From NCBI GenBank assembly GCA_002505935.1, contig DAWL01000096.1, positions 1 to 5,808 on the forward strand: 5,808 nt of DNA. The letters are read 5' to 3'. Position numbers and translations under genes: made by a program. This stretch comes from Euryarchaeota archaeon UBA226 (GTDB taxonomy: Archaea > Thermoplasmatota > Poseidoniia > Poseidoniales > Poseidoniaceae). The notes below the pieces were generated by a model, which worked only from the letters and a program-made list of their open reading frames with translations, did no database searches and was not told the DNA's origin. Position 1 is the first letter of the stretch; each line of letters begins with the position of its first letter. Of this stretch, positions 1-5,808 are shown in pieces.

Positions 1-95
1 GACAAGGCAGTGATGCGCTCTATCAATTCAGACTCTAGACCCTCGGCACATGCTCTGCCATCAAGACGTTCAGCGACTATTCTCCCACCAAACAA
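1..95 (-). CDS. folD: FolD-like methylenetetrahydrofolate dehydrogenase/cyclohydrolase, N-terminal fragment (runs off left edge)
   Basis: Only the first 26-31 residues lie in the window. They contain LDGRACAEGLESEL followed by IERITAL. This matches the start of the FolD family, whose proteins open with a short strand, (I/L)(I/L)DG(K/R), then a helix of the type xxAxxxxxEL (compare IIDGKTIAQQVRSEV in E. coli). FolD is a cytosolic enzyme that interconverts methylene-, methenyl- and formyl-tetrahydrofolate using NAD(P)+; full proteins are about 280-300 residues. The frame is closed upstream by a TGA (complement of 108-110). The start is unclear. The only standard start codon is TTG at 93-95, without a clear ribosome site. 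An ATA at 78-80 would give MVAERLDG, the usual FolD spacing, behind a GGTG at 86-89. The gene diverges from the tRNA. The family call rests on a short stretch and is moderately sure. Confidence 0.6.
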   Translation of the reverse strand, partial: MFGGRIVAERLDGRACAEGLESELIERITAL

Positions 96-139
96 GGGGA
101 GCCGATTTCATCTATTGACCCTGCCGCAACTCCGGTTCC

Positions 140-147
140 TTCAAAAA
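140..147 (+). promoter_or_regulatory. Possible TATA box for tRNA-Thr
   Basis: TTCAAAAA matches the archaeal TATA consensus TTTAWAWA at seven of eight positions. Its centre lies about 28 bases before the first base of the mature tRNA, the expected spacing for a transcript starting at or near the tRNA 5' end. No convincing purine-rich BRE precedes it. It is the only A/T tract in an otherwise GC-rich divergent region, so it might also affect the minus-strand FolD-like gene. Confidence 0.33.
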
Positions 148-171
148 CAGGTTCCACGGCCACGGGGCATC

Positions 172-244
172 GCCTGTGTAGCATAGCTGGTAGTGCGGCG
201 GATTTGTAATCCGCAGGCCGGGGGTTCGAGTCCCTCCGCAGGCT
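172..244 (+). tRNA. tRNA-Thr (anticodon TGT)
   Basis: A complete cloverleaf can be folded by hand. The acceptor stem pairs 172-178 with 237-243 (one G-T pair). T8 and A9 are at 179-180. The D stem pairs 181-184 with 193-196, with the GG pair in its loop. The anticodon stem pairs 198-202 with 210-214 around the loop TTTGTAA, giving anticodon TGT at 205-207. The variable loop has five bases, and the T stem pairs 220-224 with 232-236 around TTCGAGT. The discriminator base is T244, the base typical of archaeal threonine tRNAs (bacterial ones normally carry A), and the G1-C72 and C2-G71 pairs also fit tRNA-Thr identity. No CCA is encoded and there is no intron. It reads ACA and, by wobble, other threonine codons. 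Confidence 0.96.
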
Positions 245-248
245 CTTC

Positions 249-265
249 CGCCTCCTACGGAGGCG
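249..265 (+). repeat. GC-rich hairpin directly downstream of tRNA-Thr
   Basis: CGCCTCC (249-255) and GGAGGCG (259-265) form a perfect 7-bp inverted repeat with the 3-base loop TAC. It begins four bases after the tRNA discriminator base. No T tract follows, so it does not look like an intrinsic terminator. It may mark the tRNA 3' trailer, for instance by holding the precursor in a form suited to 3' end processing, or it may be a chance structure. Its function is unknown. Confidence 0.5.
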
Positions 266-282
266 TACGGGTAATCCTTACA

Positions 283-290
283 TTGATATG
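283..290 (+). promoter_or_regulatory. Possible TATA box for the surface-protein gene
   Basis: TTGATATG fits six of eight positions of the archaeal TATA consensus. It is centred about 38 bases before the ATG at 325. Initiation 25-27 bases downstream would give a leader of roughly 12-15 bases, just long enough to include the GAGG ribosome site. A second A/T run, AAAATATC at 305-312, is too close to the start to serve as the TATA box. Confidence 0.3.
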
Positions 291-313
291 CTTCAATTGT
301 GCCGAAAATATCT

Positions 314-317
314 GAGG
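314..317 (+). promoter_or_regulatory. Ribosome binding site that decides the start of the surface protein
   Basis: GAGG lies seven bases before ATG 325, a normal Shine-Dalgarno distance. An in-frame TTG at 319 would add two residues but would sit one base after the GAGG, too close for use. The ATG is therefore preferred. Confidence 0.6.
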
Positions 318-324
318 CTTGCCC

Positions 325-3300
325 ATGCGCACTGGATTTTTGATTGGAATGCTGTTCTTGACAGCATTGTTTACCCCGTTTGTACCAAATGACGTCGCAC
401 CGTCGATTGTCGAGATTCTGAACTCTGAAGAAAACCAAGAATTTGAGGTACCAATGACCGAATTACCCGGTGTTAGGACTGTCGATAACGCAGGCGGTAG
501 AGCCCCTTGCCCGCAGGTGCAATCTGACGCTGGAGTGGCCGGAGATGCCGGAAACACCTCCGCAACCTCAAGATCACTTGGACAGAATCCTTCGACCACC
601 AAGACTGGCTGCATAGATGCCAATGACCGACAGGATTGGTACTCCTTCTCGATGACATCCGGTAAGGACATCGAAGTGGAGTTGACCGTTCCAGCCAGTA
701 TGGACTTCGACCTCTACCTTTGGGACGATACATCTCAAGCAATTTTGGATTCTTCGGAGTACAATGACCCACTGGAAAAAATCACCAGCATCGGAACTTC
801 AATTTCTGGAACTGCGGGAACCTACTACCTACGTGTTCATCAGTGGACAGGAGATGGAACTTACACCTTGAGAACCTGGACCAACAACACCCCACCTACT
901 CCTGATTTTGAGACCACCTCGGTAGTGGCTCCAGCCAAAGGAAATGCAAGCGACACAGTCAGTGTTACCTATACAATTGAAAACACAGGCGATGGAAACT
1001 CCTCATCTTTCGATGTAGCATTCATCCTCTCTGATGATGAGACATATAGTTGGGGCGACACTCTTCTCTCTCATTCTGAGACCCATTCAGGAATTGCCTC
1101 AAATGGTAGCCTGACCCACACTGCTAATGTCACTCTTCCCTCAAGTCTGTCAGATGGGGCATATCACTGGATAATTTGGCCTGATGGATATGGCAACGTG
1201 ACTGAGAAGAATGAAAGCAATAACTACCTGGCAAGTCAAAACAAGATGATTGTTGGCCTTACTTGTGAAGACCTACATACCAATGGACAAAACGATGCTG
1301 GCTTGGGAGGCGATGCACCCGACAATTGGTCGAATGTCACCGTCGTGACTGGCGACAACTATACTGGAACTGTTTCAGGTTGCATGGATGGAATTGATGG
1401 AAATGATTTGCTACGCTTCGATGTGCCTTACAACTACAACTTGTTTGCAACCGTCACTACAACCGGTGACCACCGAACCAATCTAGGATTAATGAGTTCC
1501 AATGGATCTTATGCTGACTTTGATTGGTCATTCAACACCACGGTGAAGGATGTATCAACAGAAGGGACGGATAATTACGATGCAACCGGTGGAACCTTCT
1601 ATCTCAACGTGACACACGATGAAGGAGCCGGTAACTACACCATTGACGTCTGGACCAACTACAGCGTTCCAAAAGCCAACATGTATTTCGAAGAAGTAAG
1701 CGGGCCAACCTCATCCAACCCAGGAGATTCAATCACCGTTTCTGGAATTATGGGTAACGATGGAAACATCGATCTGAACCAATCAGTGACCGTTTCTGCT
1801 TGGTTATCAGTCAGCAATGACTGGACAAACTTGGACCATGAAATAGGCAACACTACAATCTCCAGTCTTTCTGTCAATCAAACTCAGAATGTTCAGGTAA
1901 CCGGCACTGTTCCAAGCTTCATTATCGAAGGAAACTACTCGCTTATCATGTTAGTAGATCATGAAGAGTTGCTCGACGAGAAGAACGAAGATGACAATGA
2001 GATGGCTGCAGAAGACCTGCTTATGGTGGGTAATTATCCAACCTCCTGTACCGGCCAAAATGATGCCCTTTCGGGAGGAGATGCAGGAAATGATGCCAAT
2101 AGCGCATATGACCTTGGCACCGATCCTTCTGTTGAAGTCATTGGATGTATGGATGCAAGTGATGAAGATGATTACTACAAAGTCACAATGAGTTCAGGGA
2201 TGGACCTTGAGGCTATACTGATTACTGCACCTGGAGCCGACTACGACATCTTGTTGAAGAATTCACTTGGACAGAGCATCGATTTTGGATATAATCTCGG
2301 CAGCAATGACGAGGAAGTCGCAACCGATGATGGTGCTGGAGGAACATACTACCTTCATGTGCAAGCATATGAGGGGGCTGGTGAATACAGATTGATTATC
2401 AACGATGCAAATGACATCATTACTCCCGCCTTCAACTGCGGGGAACAGATGGACCTTGGCCTAGCAGGGGATGCCAGCGACGCAAGTACCAATCCAACCG
2501 CCCTTGGAGACAATCCAATGCAATCTGGGATGGGATGTATGGACGCAGAAGATGTTGCTGATGCCTATGGTTTTGCACTAACAGATCAACAAAATGTCAT
2601 CATCTCTTTCACTCAGGATTCCAACACCAACTTCATGATTTCACTTTACGAAGGTAGCAACTTCATCGATAGTTGGGACAACACCACATCTGAAGTCAAC
2701 TGGCAAACACTAGGAACCGAAAGAGAAGGTACAAATTCGGATTATCGTATTGTGATCGGCGCAAATGGCTTCGAAGGATACTACAACCTCAGCGTGACTA
2801 CTACCGCAGCCGCTCTACCTGACTTTGAAGCAGCATCAGTATCCTGTCCAATAGACCTGATAAGTGGAGATGAAGCCTCGTTCGGGTGGGAATTCAGCAA
2901 TATTAGAGGAGACCACTTGGAAGCGGTTGCATTCTCGATTGACTTGATTGATTCGATGGGAGATAGCGTTCTGAATCTCTACAACAGTACAGTCATTCTC
3001 GATGCCTCCAATAGCAATATGGACTCAGGAAGCGGTGTTGTGATAATACCTGAAGAATCGCTCAGTGGAACCTACACTTGTCAATTAGAAATAGACCCGG
3101 AAATGCTCATTGAAGAAGATAATGAATCCAACAACATCGTTATTGGCGAGCAGTTCGAGATAACCAACTATTGGGACCTTTGGGCCAATGATTTGGACCA
3201 AGATGGATACAACACTACCGATGATGGAGATGGAATCGTAGATGCATGTCCTGAGACTTATGGTGAGTCGACAGAGGACGTTTACGGCTGCCCCGATATC

Positions 3301-4023
3301 GACGAAGATGGATGGTCAAATGGAAATGACATCATGCCATTGGATGAGAGTCAGTGGGTAGACAGCGATGGTGACGGCTACGGAGACAATCCAGACGGAA
3401 CCGATGGAGACCAGTGTCCTAATGAAGCCGGAGTCTACAATGGGGAAGGGGGACAAGGATGCCCATTGGCAGTACCAATGGACAGCGATGAAGATGGTGT
3501 GATTGACGATATCGACCAGTGTCCTGACACGCCTATTGGCGACTTTGTAGACGCGGATGGATGTACTGTTGTCGACGATACCTCAAACCAAACTAACAAC
3601 AACGGTGGAGGAGATGCCAACAATGGAGGAAACGAACCGGGAGATGCTGGCAACGATCCTAACGATAACAACGATGATTCTTCAGATACCGGTGCTAATG
3701 GAGACGACCAGAATGTCGATGAAAACGTACTGGGACTAACAGATGATGAAACTATGGAATATGGAATGTTGGCCGGTGCTGCACTGGTAATCATACTCTT
3801 ACTGGTGCTTATTCTAAGAGGTAGAGGTGGTGGAAATGACGATGATTTCGCTGTCAATCAAGCATTCAATGCCGGAGTAATGAGTGGAGTCATGGACCCA
3901 TATGCTGGAGCAGCACAAGGGCGTTCACCTGAAGCCATGGCATATGAGCAGCAGTTAATCGCTTCAGGATATGATGCTGCATCTGCAAGAGCCTATGCTG
4001 ACCACTACTTCAACAACCGTTGA
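325..4023 (+). CDS. Large acidic modular cell-surface protein (PPC-like, CARDB-like and TSP3-like repeats, C-terminal membrane anchor)
   Basis: A 1232-residue predicted surface protein. Residues 1-20 form a short signal peptide (one Arg, then a hydrophobic run). The ectodomain contains PPC-like modules at about 62-185, 314-448, 575-695 and 705-827, each opening with Cys, a (S/N/M)D-x-G-x-x-GDA-like motif, then GC(I/M)D-x-x-D. CARDB-like Ig-fold modules lie at about 193-310, 450-569 and 831-950, two of them ending in E(D)NESNN-type strands. A thrombospondin-type-3-like, Asp-rich calcium-binding segment spans 957-1085, followed by an Asn/Gly/Asp linker (about 1086-1137), a transmembrane helix (1146-1164) and a basic RGRGGG stop-transfer. 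A tail of about 68 residues ends in a Tyr/Ala/Gln-rich helix. Many N-x-S/T sequons suggest glycosylation. PPC and CARDB modules are known extracellular adhesion or spacer folds; no enzymatic motif is visible. The ligand is unknown. It could be an adhesin, an S-layer-associated protein or an envelope stalk. Confidence 0.9.
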   Translation: MRTGFLIGMLFLTALFTPFVPNDVAPSIVEILNSEENQEFEVPMTELPGVRTVDNAGGRAPCPQVQSDAGVAGDAGNTSATSRSLGQNPSTTKTGCIDANDRQDWYSFSMTSGKDIEVELTVPASMDFDLYLWDDTSQAILDSSEYNDPLEKITSIGTSISGTAGTYYLRVHQWTGDGTYTLRTWTNNTPPTPDFETTSVVAPAKGNASDTVSVTYTIENTGDGNSSSFDVAFILSDDETYSWGDTLLSHSETHSGIASNGSLTHTANVTLPSSLSDGAYHWIIWPDGYGNVTEKNESNNYLASQNKMIVGLTCEDLHTNGQNDAGLGGDAPDNWSNVTVVTGDNYTGTVSGCMDGIDGNDLLRFDVPYNYNLFATVTTTGDHRTNLGLMSSNGSYADFDWSFNTTVKDVSTEGTDNYDATGGTFYLNVTHDEGAGNYTIDVWTNYSVPKANMYFEEVSGPTSSNPGDSITVSGIMGNDGNIDLNQSVTVSAWLSVSNDWTNLDHEIGNTTISSLSVNQTQNVQVTGTVPSFIIEGNYSLIMLVDHEELLDEKNEDDNEMAAEDLLMVGNYPTSCTGQNDALSGGDAGNDANSAYDLGTDPSVEVIGCMDASDEDDYYKVTMSSGMDLEAILITAPGADYDILLKNSLGQSIDFGYNLGSNDEEVATDDGAGGTYYLHVQAYEGAGEYRLIINDANDIITPAFNCGEQMDLGLAGDASDASTNPTALGDNPMQSGMGCMDAEDVADAYGFALTDQQNVIISFTQDSNTNFMISLYEGSNFIDSWDNTTSEVNWQTLGTEREGTNSDYRIVIGANGFEGYYNLSVTTTAAALPDFEAASVSCPIDLISGDEASFGWEFSNIRGDHLEAVAFSIDLIDSMGDSVLNLYNSTVILDASNSNMDSGSGVVIIPEESLSGTYTCQLEIDPEMLIEEDNESNNIVIGEQFEITNYWDLWANDLDQDGYNTTDDGDGIVDACPETYGESTEDVYGCPDIDEDGWSNGNDIMPLDESQWVDSDGDGYGDNPDGTDGDQCPNEAGVYNGEGGQGCPLAVPMDSDEDGVIDDIDQCPDTPIGDFVDADGCTVVDDTSNQTNNNGGGDANNGGNEPGDAGNDPNDNNDDSSDTGANGDDQNVDENVLGLTDDETMEYGMLAGAALVIILLLVLILRGRGGGNDDDFAVNQAFNAGVMSGVMDPYAGAAQGRSPEAMAYEQQLIASGYDAASARAYADHYFNNR
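3193..3579 (+). repeat. Thrombospondin type 3-like calcium-binding repeat segment within the surface protein
   Basis: This codes for residues 957-1085. Units of the form D-x-D-x-D-G-(Y/V/W) alternate with CP-x(n)-GC pairs. Cysteines sit at residues 975/989, 1031/1046 and 1066/1080, so each pair is 14-15 residues apart. The last unit, DSDEDGVIDDIDQCPDTP, is a near-textbook TSP3 motif. Such repeats bind Ca2+ through clustered Asp side chains and stiffen extracellular stalks in the known family; calcium binding here is inferred from the motif. Confidence 0.8.
3580..3735 (+). repeat. Low-complexity Asn/Gly/Asp linker codons before the membrane anchor
   Basis: Within the surface-protein gene, codons for Asn, Gly, Asp and Asn-Asn-Asn runs dominate, with short imprecise repeats of the type GG-x-GDA-(N/G)N. 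It encodes a flexible acidic tether of about 50 residues between the calcium-binding segment and the transmembrane helix, a usual place for a wall- or S-layer-spanning spacer. The DNA is irregular enough that it is not a clean tandem repeat. Confidence 0.6.
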
Positions 4024-4036
4024 ACTTGAAAAATCA

Positions 4037-4056
4037 ATTTTGTAGAAATACAAAAT
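4037..4056. repeat. Perfect AT-rich inverted repeat with GAAA loop in the intergenic gap
   Basis: ATTTTGTA (4037-4044) and TACAAAAT (4049-4056) are exact reverse complements around GAAA. It starts 13 bases after the stop of the surface-protein gene and ends 81 bases before the aminotransferase start. As RNA it would make an 8-bp stem closed by a GNRA tetraloop. As DNA it is a symmetric site that could bind a dimeric regulator or include a TATA-like A/T element. It could equally help end the upstream transcript. The sequence does not decide between these. Confidence 0.5.
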
Positions 4057-4137
4057 GGGCGTGTTTCACATCATGTATGTGTCTCGCGCAAATTCAGCAA
4101 AGAGAACCCTCAAGTTATCGAACAGTATCGCCTAAGC

Positions 4138-5400
4138 ATGCAGAGTGCGAGTGAAGAGGAATTCAACCTTCGCGAGAAGGAATATTTCTCCTCGATGCTC
4201 AACCCTCTAGCACGGAAAAAGAGTGGGGATGACCCCATCTTCAGATGGTTCTCGCGTTATCTACAAGCGAAAGAAAATGGAATAGATGCTGTCAATGGAA
4301 CTCTAGGTTCATTGATCGATGACTCGGGTGAACTCGCTCTGAACGCAACAGTAATCGATTCATTGAGGAATCAAGTTGGGCATGATATGGCCGGATACTC
4401 TCCCTTGAGGGGGATTCCTGCCTTCAGAGAATTGGCGATCGACCTTGCTCTTGGACAATACAGACCTCATATCCCGGCTGTTGCTTCCTCAATTGCAACA
4501 CCTGGTGGATGCGGAGCATTATACGCTTCAGCATGCAATTTCGCAGACCCCGGAGATAAAGTTCTGCTGAGAGACAAGCATTGGGGTCCGTACAAGACAA
4601 TATTGTCAGAGAATAGCCTGAATATCCACTCATACCCTCTATGGGACTCAAACTTGGAACTACGCGCTTCACTCTCGGAATTAGCCTTGACACAAAACAG
4701 GATTCTAGGATGGTTAAACGACCCTGCTCACAATCCAACTGGACTTTCCCTGTCCGCTGAAGAACGAAAAAACACTCTCAGTTGTTGGTTGGATTCCGCA
4801 CAAGACAATCCCGAAATTGGCCATACTTTGCTAATCGATGCGGCTTACCATCTGTATGCCAAAGAACCACATGGATGGGCTGAAACCATCTCGAAGATAG
4901 AAAACTGGCCAAATAATCTGCTGATATTGTTCGCAATATCTTGCTCCAAATCACATACCATCTATGGTATGCGTACAGGTGCTCTTGTCTACCTTCATCC
5001 CGAACCCGAGGTGCATTCCAAACTGGAAGAAGTCCTGCTCCATACTGGAAGAGGAACTTGGAGTGGCGCCCCGCGTCTTCCACAAGTTGCCCTCATCGAT
5101 GTGCATCAAAATCAATTGAATGAGTGGGATGATGAGAAGAATCAACTCAAAGCGATTCTGACAAACAGAAGAAGAGCGTTTAACGAAGCGATTGCAAGTA
5201 ACTCTATCGAGGTAATGCCCAATGATGATGGATACTTCGCTTTCATCGAATGCAATAACCCTGAGGAGGTATGCGAATCATGTGCTGAAGATGGCGTATT
5301 TCTCGTACCATTGACAGGCGGAATCAGAGTAGGTATCTGTGCTATTCCCGCTAGTGAAATGCCAAGAGTGGCATCTGCTTTAGCCAAGGCTCTGAGGTGA
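4138..5400 (+). CDS. PLP-dependent aminotransferase, aspartate/aromatic (AspC/TyrB) type
   Basis: A 420-residue cytosolic class I aminotransferase, slightly longer than AspC (about 396). It likely transfers an amino group between aspartate or an aromatic amino acid and 2-oxoglutarate. Aligned by eye to E. coli AspC, the active site is nearly complete: Y87 (Tyr70) in GYSPLRGIP, W149 (Trp140), N199 (Asn194) in HNPTG, D234 and Y237 (Asp222, Tyr225) in IDAAY, S268 and K271 (Ser255 and the PLP-binding Lys258), R279 (Arg266), R305 (Arg292, side-chain carboxylate) and R397 (Arg386, alpha-carboxylate) in IRVGI. Two changes stand out: C125 replaces the phosphate-binding Thr109 in TPGG(T)GAL, and G310 replaces Asn297. 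ATG 4138 is the only standard start in the open stretch, but no clear Shine-Dalgarno precedes it. Substrate preference is unproven, so no symbol is given. It is coupled to the next gene. Confidence 0.88.
   Translation: MQSASEEEFNLREKEYFSSMLNPLARKKSGDDPIFRWFSRYLQAKENGIDAVNGTLGSLIDDSGELALNATVIDSLRNQVGHDMAGYSPLRGIPAFRELAIDLALGQYRPHIPAVASSIATPGGCGALYASACNFADPGDKVLLRDKHWGPYKTILSENSLNIHSYPLWDSNLELRASLSELALTQNRILGWLNDPAHNPTGLSLSAEERKNTLSCWLDSAQDNPEIGHTLLIDAAYHLYAKEPHGWAETISKIENWPNNLLILFAISCSKSHTIYGMRTGALVYLHPEPEVHSKLEEVLLHTGRGTWSGAPRLPQVALIDVHQNQLNEWDDEKNQLKAILTNRRRAFNEAIASNSIEVMPNDDGYFAFIECNNPEEVCESCAEDGVFLVPLTGGIRVGICAIPASEMPRVASALAKALR
5394..5400 (+). promoter_or_regulatory. Ribosome binding site overlapping the aminotransferase stop
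   Basis: GAGGTGA is a strong match to the anti-Shine-Dalgarno complement. It ends four bases before ATG 5405 and its last three bases are the TGA stop of the aminotransferase. This arrangement implies one transcript and translational coupling of the two genes. Confidence 0.75.
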
Positions 5401-5404
5401 GGGC

Positions 5405-5788
5405 ATGCAGCACCTAAGGGCGAACTTGCTGTTATCTTCAATCATCTGTATAGTCATTGGAGCGATGCTCATCATCTCAAGAGAAACTCTAGCGATCAGT
5501 ATCGGTGCTCCTATCTCTCTATGCGGTCTGGTAATGTTTGTTTGGGGCATGTCTCTGCAATCCCGAGAACTCGGTTGGTCAGAAGAGAAGATTGCAAAAT
5601 GGGCGCCATCAACTGGAGAAATGACAGATGCTGGTAGAATCATGTATCGAGTGGACACCACTTTAGATGAGCCATACAAATCTACAATTCTCTGTGGATC
5701 ATGTGGAGAGGTTACCTCAGTTGACGGAAAAAGACCGAAGCATTTCACTTGTCCATCATGTGAAAATGAGTTATGGGAAGAAGAGTAG
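5405..5788 (+). CDS. Small membrane protein with two transmembrane helices and a C-terminal zinc ribbon
   Basis: A 127-residue protein of unrecognised family. Residues 7-25 and about 30-50 are two hydrophobic helices separated by a short SRET turn. They are followed by a soluble region (about 52-95) and a C-terminal zinc-ribbon pattern with C97-x-x-C100 and C116-P-x-C119, a spacing of 15 residues between the pairs. The tail ends in an acidic WEEE. A hairpin membrane anchor displaying a metal-binding ribbon is a known general layout. By the positive-inside rule, R5 before helix 1 and the long C-terminal part put both ends in the cytoplasm, although R26 in the turn weakens this. Start ATG 5405 is fixed by the GAGGTGA ribosome site. 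The coupling to the aminotransferase suggests co-expression; no functional link is evident. The role is unknown; it could be a protein-interaction or regulatory adaptor. Confidence 0.8.
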   Translation: MQHLRANLLLSSIICIVIGAMLIISRETLAISIGAPISLCGLVMFVWGMSLQSRELGWSEEKIAKWAPSTGEMTDAGRIMYRVDTTLDEPYKSTILCGSCGEVTSVDGKRPKHFTCPSCENELWEEE

Positions 5789-5808
5789 AGTTTGTTTCTA
5801 TTCTAAGA
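5789..5808 (+). terminator. T-rich stretch after the zinc-ribbon gene, possible archaeal terminator
   Basis: Right after the stop, GTTTGTTTCTATTCT is pyrimidine-rich with short T runs and no hairpin. Archaeal RNA polymerase often stops at T-rich tracts in the non-template strand, so this is a weak candidate for the end of the aminotransferase operon. The window ends here, so more T runs may follow. Confidence 0.3.

Noticed and set aside
3..38. Possible C-terminal end of a plus-strand gene (reads QGSDALYQFRL then stop)
   Set aside because: Only eleven codons, and the minus strand of the same bases gives a recognisable FolD-like N-terminus.
13..186. Plus-strand open frame starting at ATG 13
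   Set aside because: It ends inside the tRNA gene, overlaps the FolD-like frame on the other strand, is rich in Arg and Pro and resembles no family; it is a shadow frame.
172..265. tRNA gene as an integration site for a mobile element
   Set aside because: No second copy of the tRNA 3' end, no integrase and no composition break is visible in the window.
319..324. TTG at 319 as start of the surface protein
   Set aside because: It would sit one base after the GAGG ribosome site; ATG 325 has the proper seven-base spacing and starts a cleaner signal peptide.
3193..3579. TSP3-like segment as a sign of an OmpA-type outer membrane protein
   Set aside because: No OmpA peptidoglycan-binding domain follows; the segment leads to a linker and a single membrane helix, and the tRNA looks archaeal.
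3435..3857. Ser/Pro-rich minus-strand open frame of 140 codons
   Set aside because: It is the antisense of the Asp/Gly/Asn-rich repeat codons of the surface protein, which readily leave the opposite strand open; no ribosome site or family resemblance.
4067..4081. Imperfect inverted repeat CACAT/ATGTG in the intergenic gap
   Set aside because: Five-base arms with a five-base spacer are expected by chance and nothing nearby supports a function.

Overview
The window most likely comes from a marine planktonic archaeon of the Thermoplasmatota, in the style of Marine Group II/III (Poseidoniia-like). Three features point to an archaeon. The tRNA-Thr has a T discriminator base and no encoded CCA. 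Shine-Dalgarno sites of the GGTGA/GAGG type are present. There is also a very acidic secreted protein built from PPC-like, CARDB-like and calcium-binding repeats on a C-terminal membrane anchor. The order-level assignment is inference from protein style, with no database search behind it.

Layout. Positions 1-95 (minus strand) hold the N-terminal end of a gene that reads like FolD, running off the left edge. A divergent intergenic stretch follows, then tRNA-Thr(TGT) at 172-244 (plus) and a 7-bp GC-rich hairpin 4 nt behind it. A 1232-residue surface protein (325-4023) fills most of the window. It has a signal peptide, alternating PPC-like and CARDB-like modules, a thrombospondin-type-3-like calcium-binding segment, an Asn/Gly/Asp-rich linker, one transmembrane helix and a short cytoplasmic tail. 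The 114-bp gap after it contains a perfect 8-bp AT-rich inverted repeat with a GAAA loop. A class I PLP-dependent aminotransferase of the AspC/TyrB (aspartate/aromatic) type follows at 4138-5400. Four bases after its stop comes a 127-residue protein (5405-5788) with two membrane helices and a C-terminal four-cysteine zinc ribbon.

How the genes relate. The aminotransferase and the membrane zinc-ribbon gene look like a translationally coupled pair, because the aminotransferase stop codon lies inside the ribosome binding site of the next gene. The surface protein appears to be its own unit, and FolD is transcribed away from everything else. No mobile element, CRISPR array or defence system is visible. 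The most interesting points are the modular, cysteine-paired surface protein with its unusual cytoplasmic tail, the AspC-type active site carrying two substitutions, the uncertain start codon of the FolD-like gene, and the GAAA hairpin.
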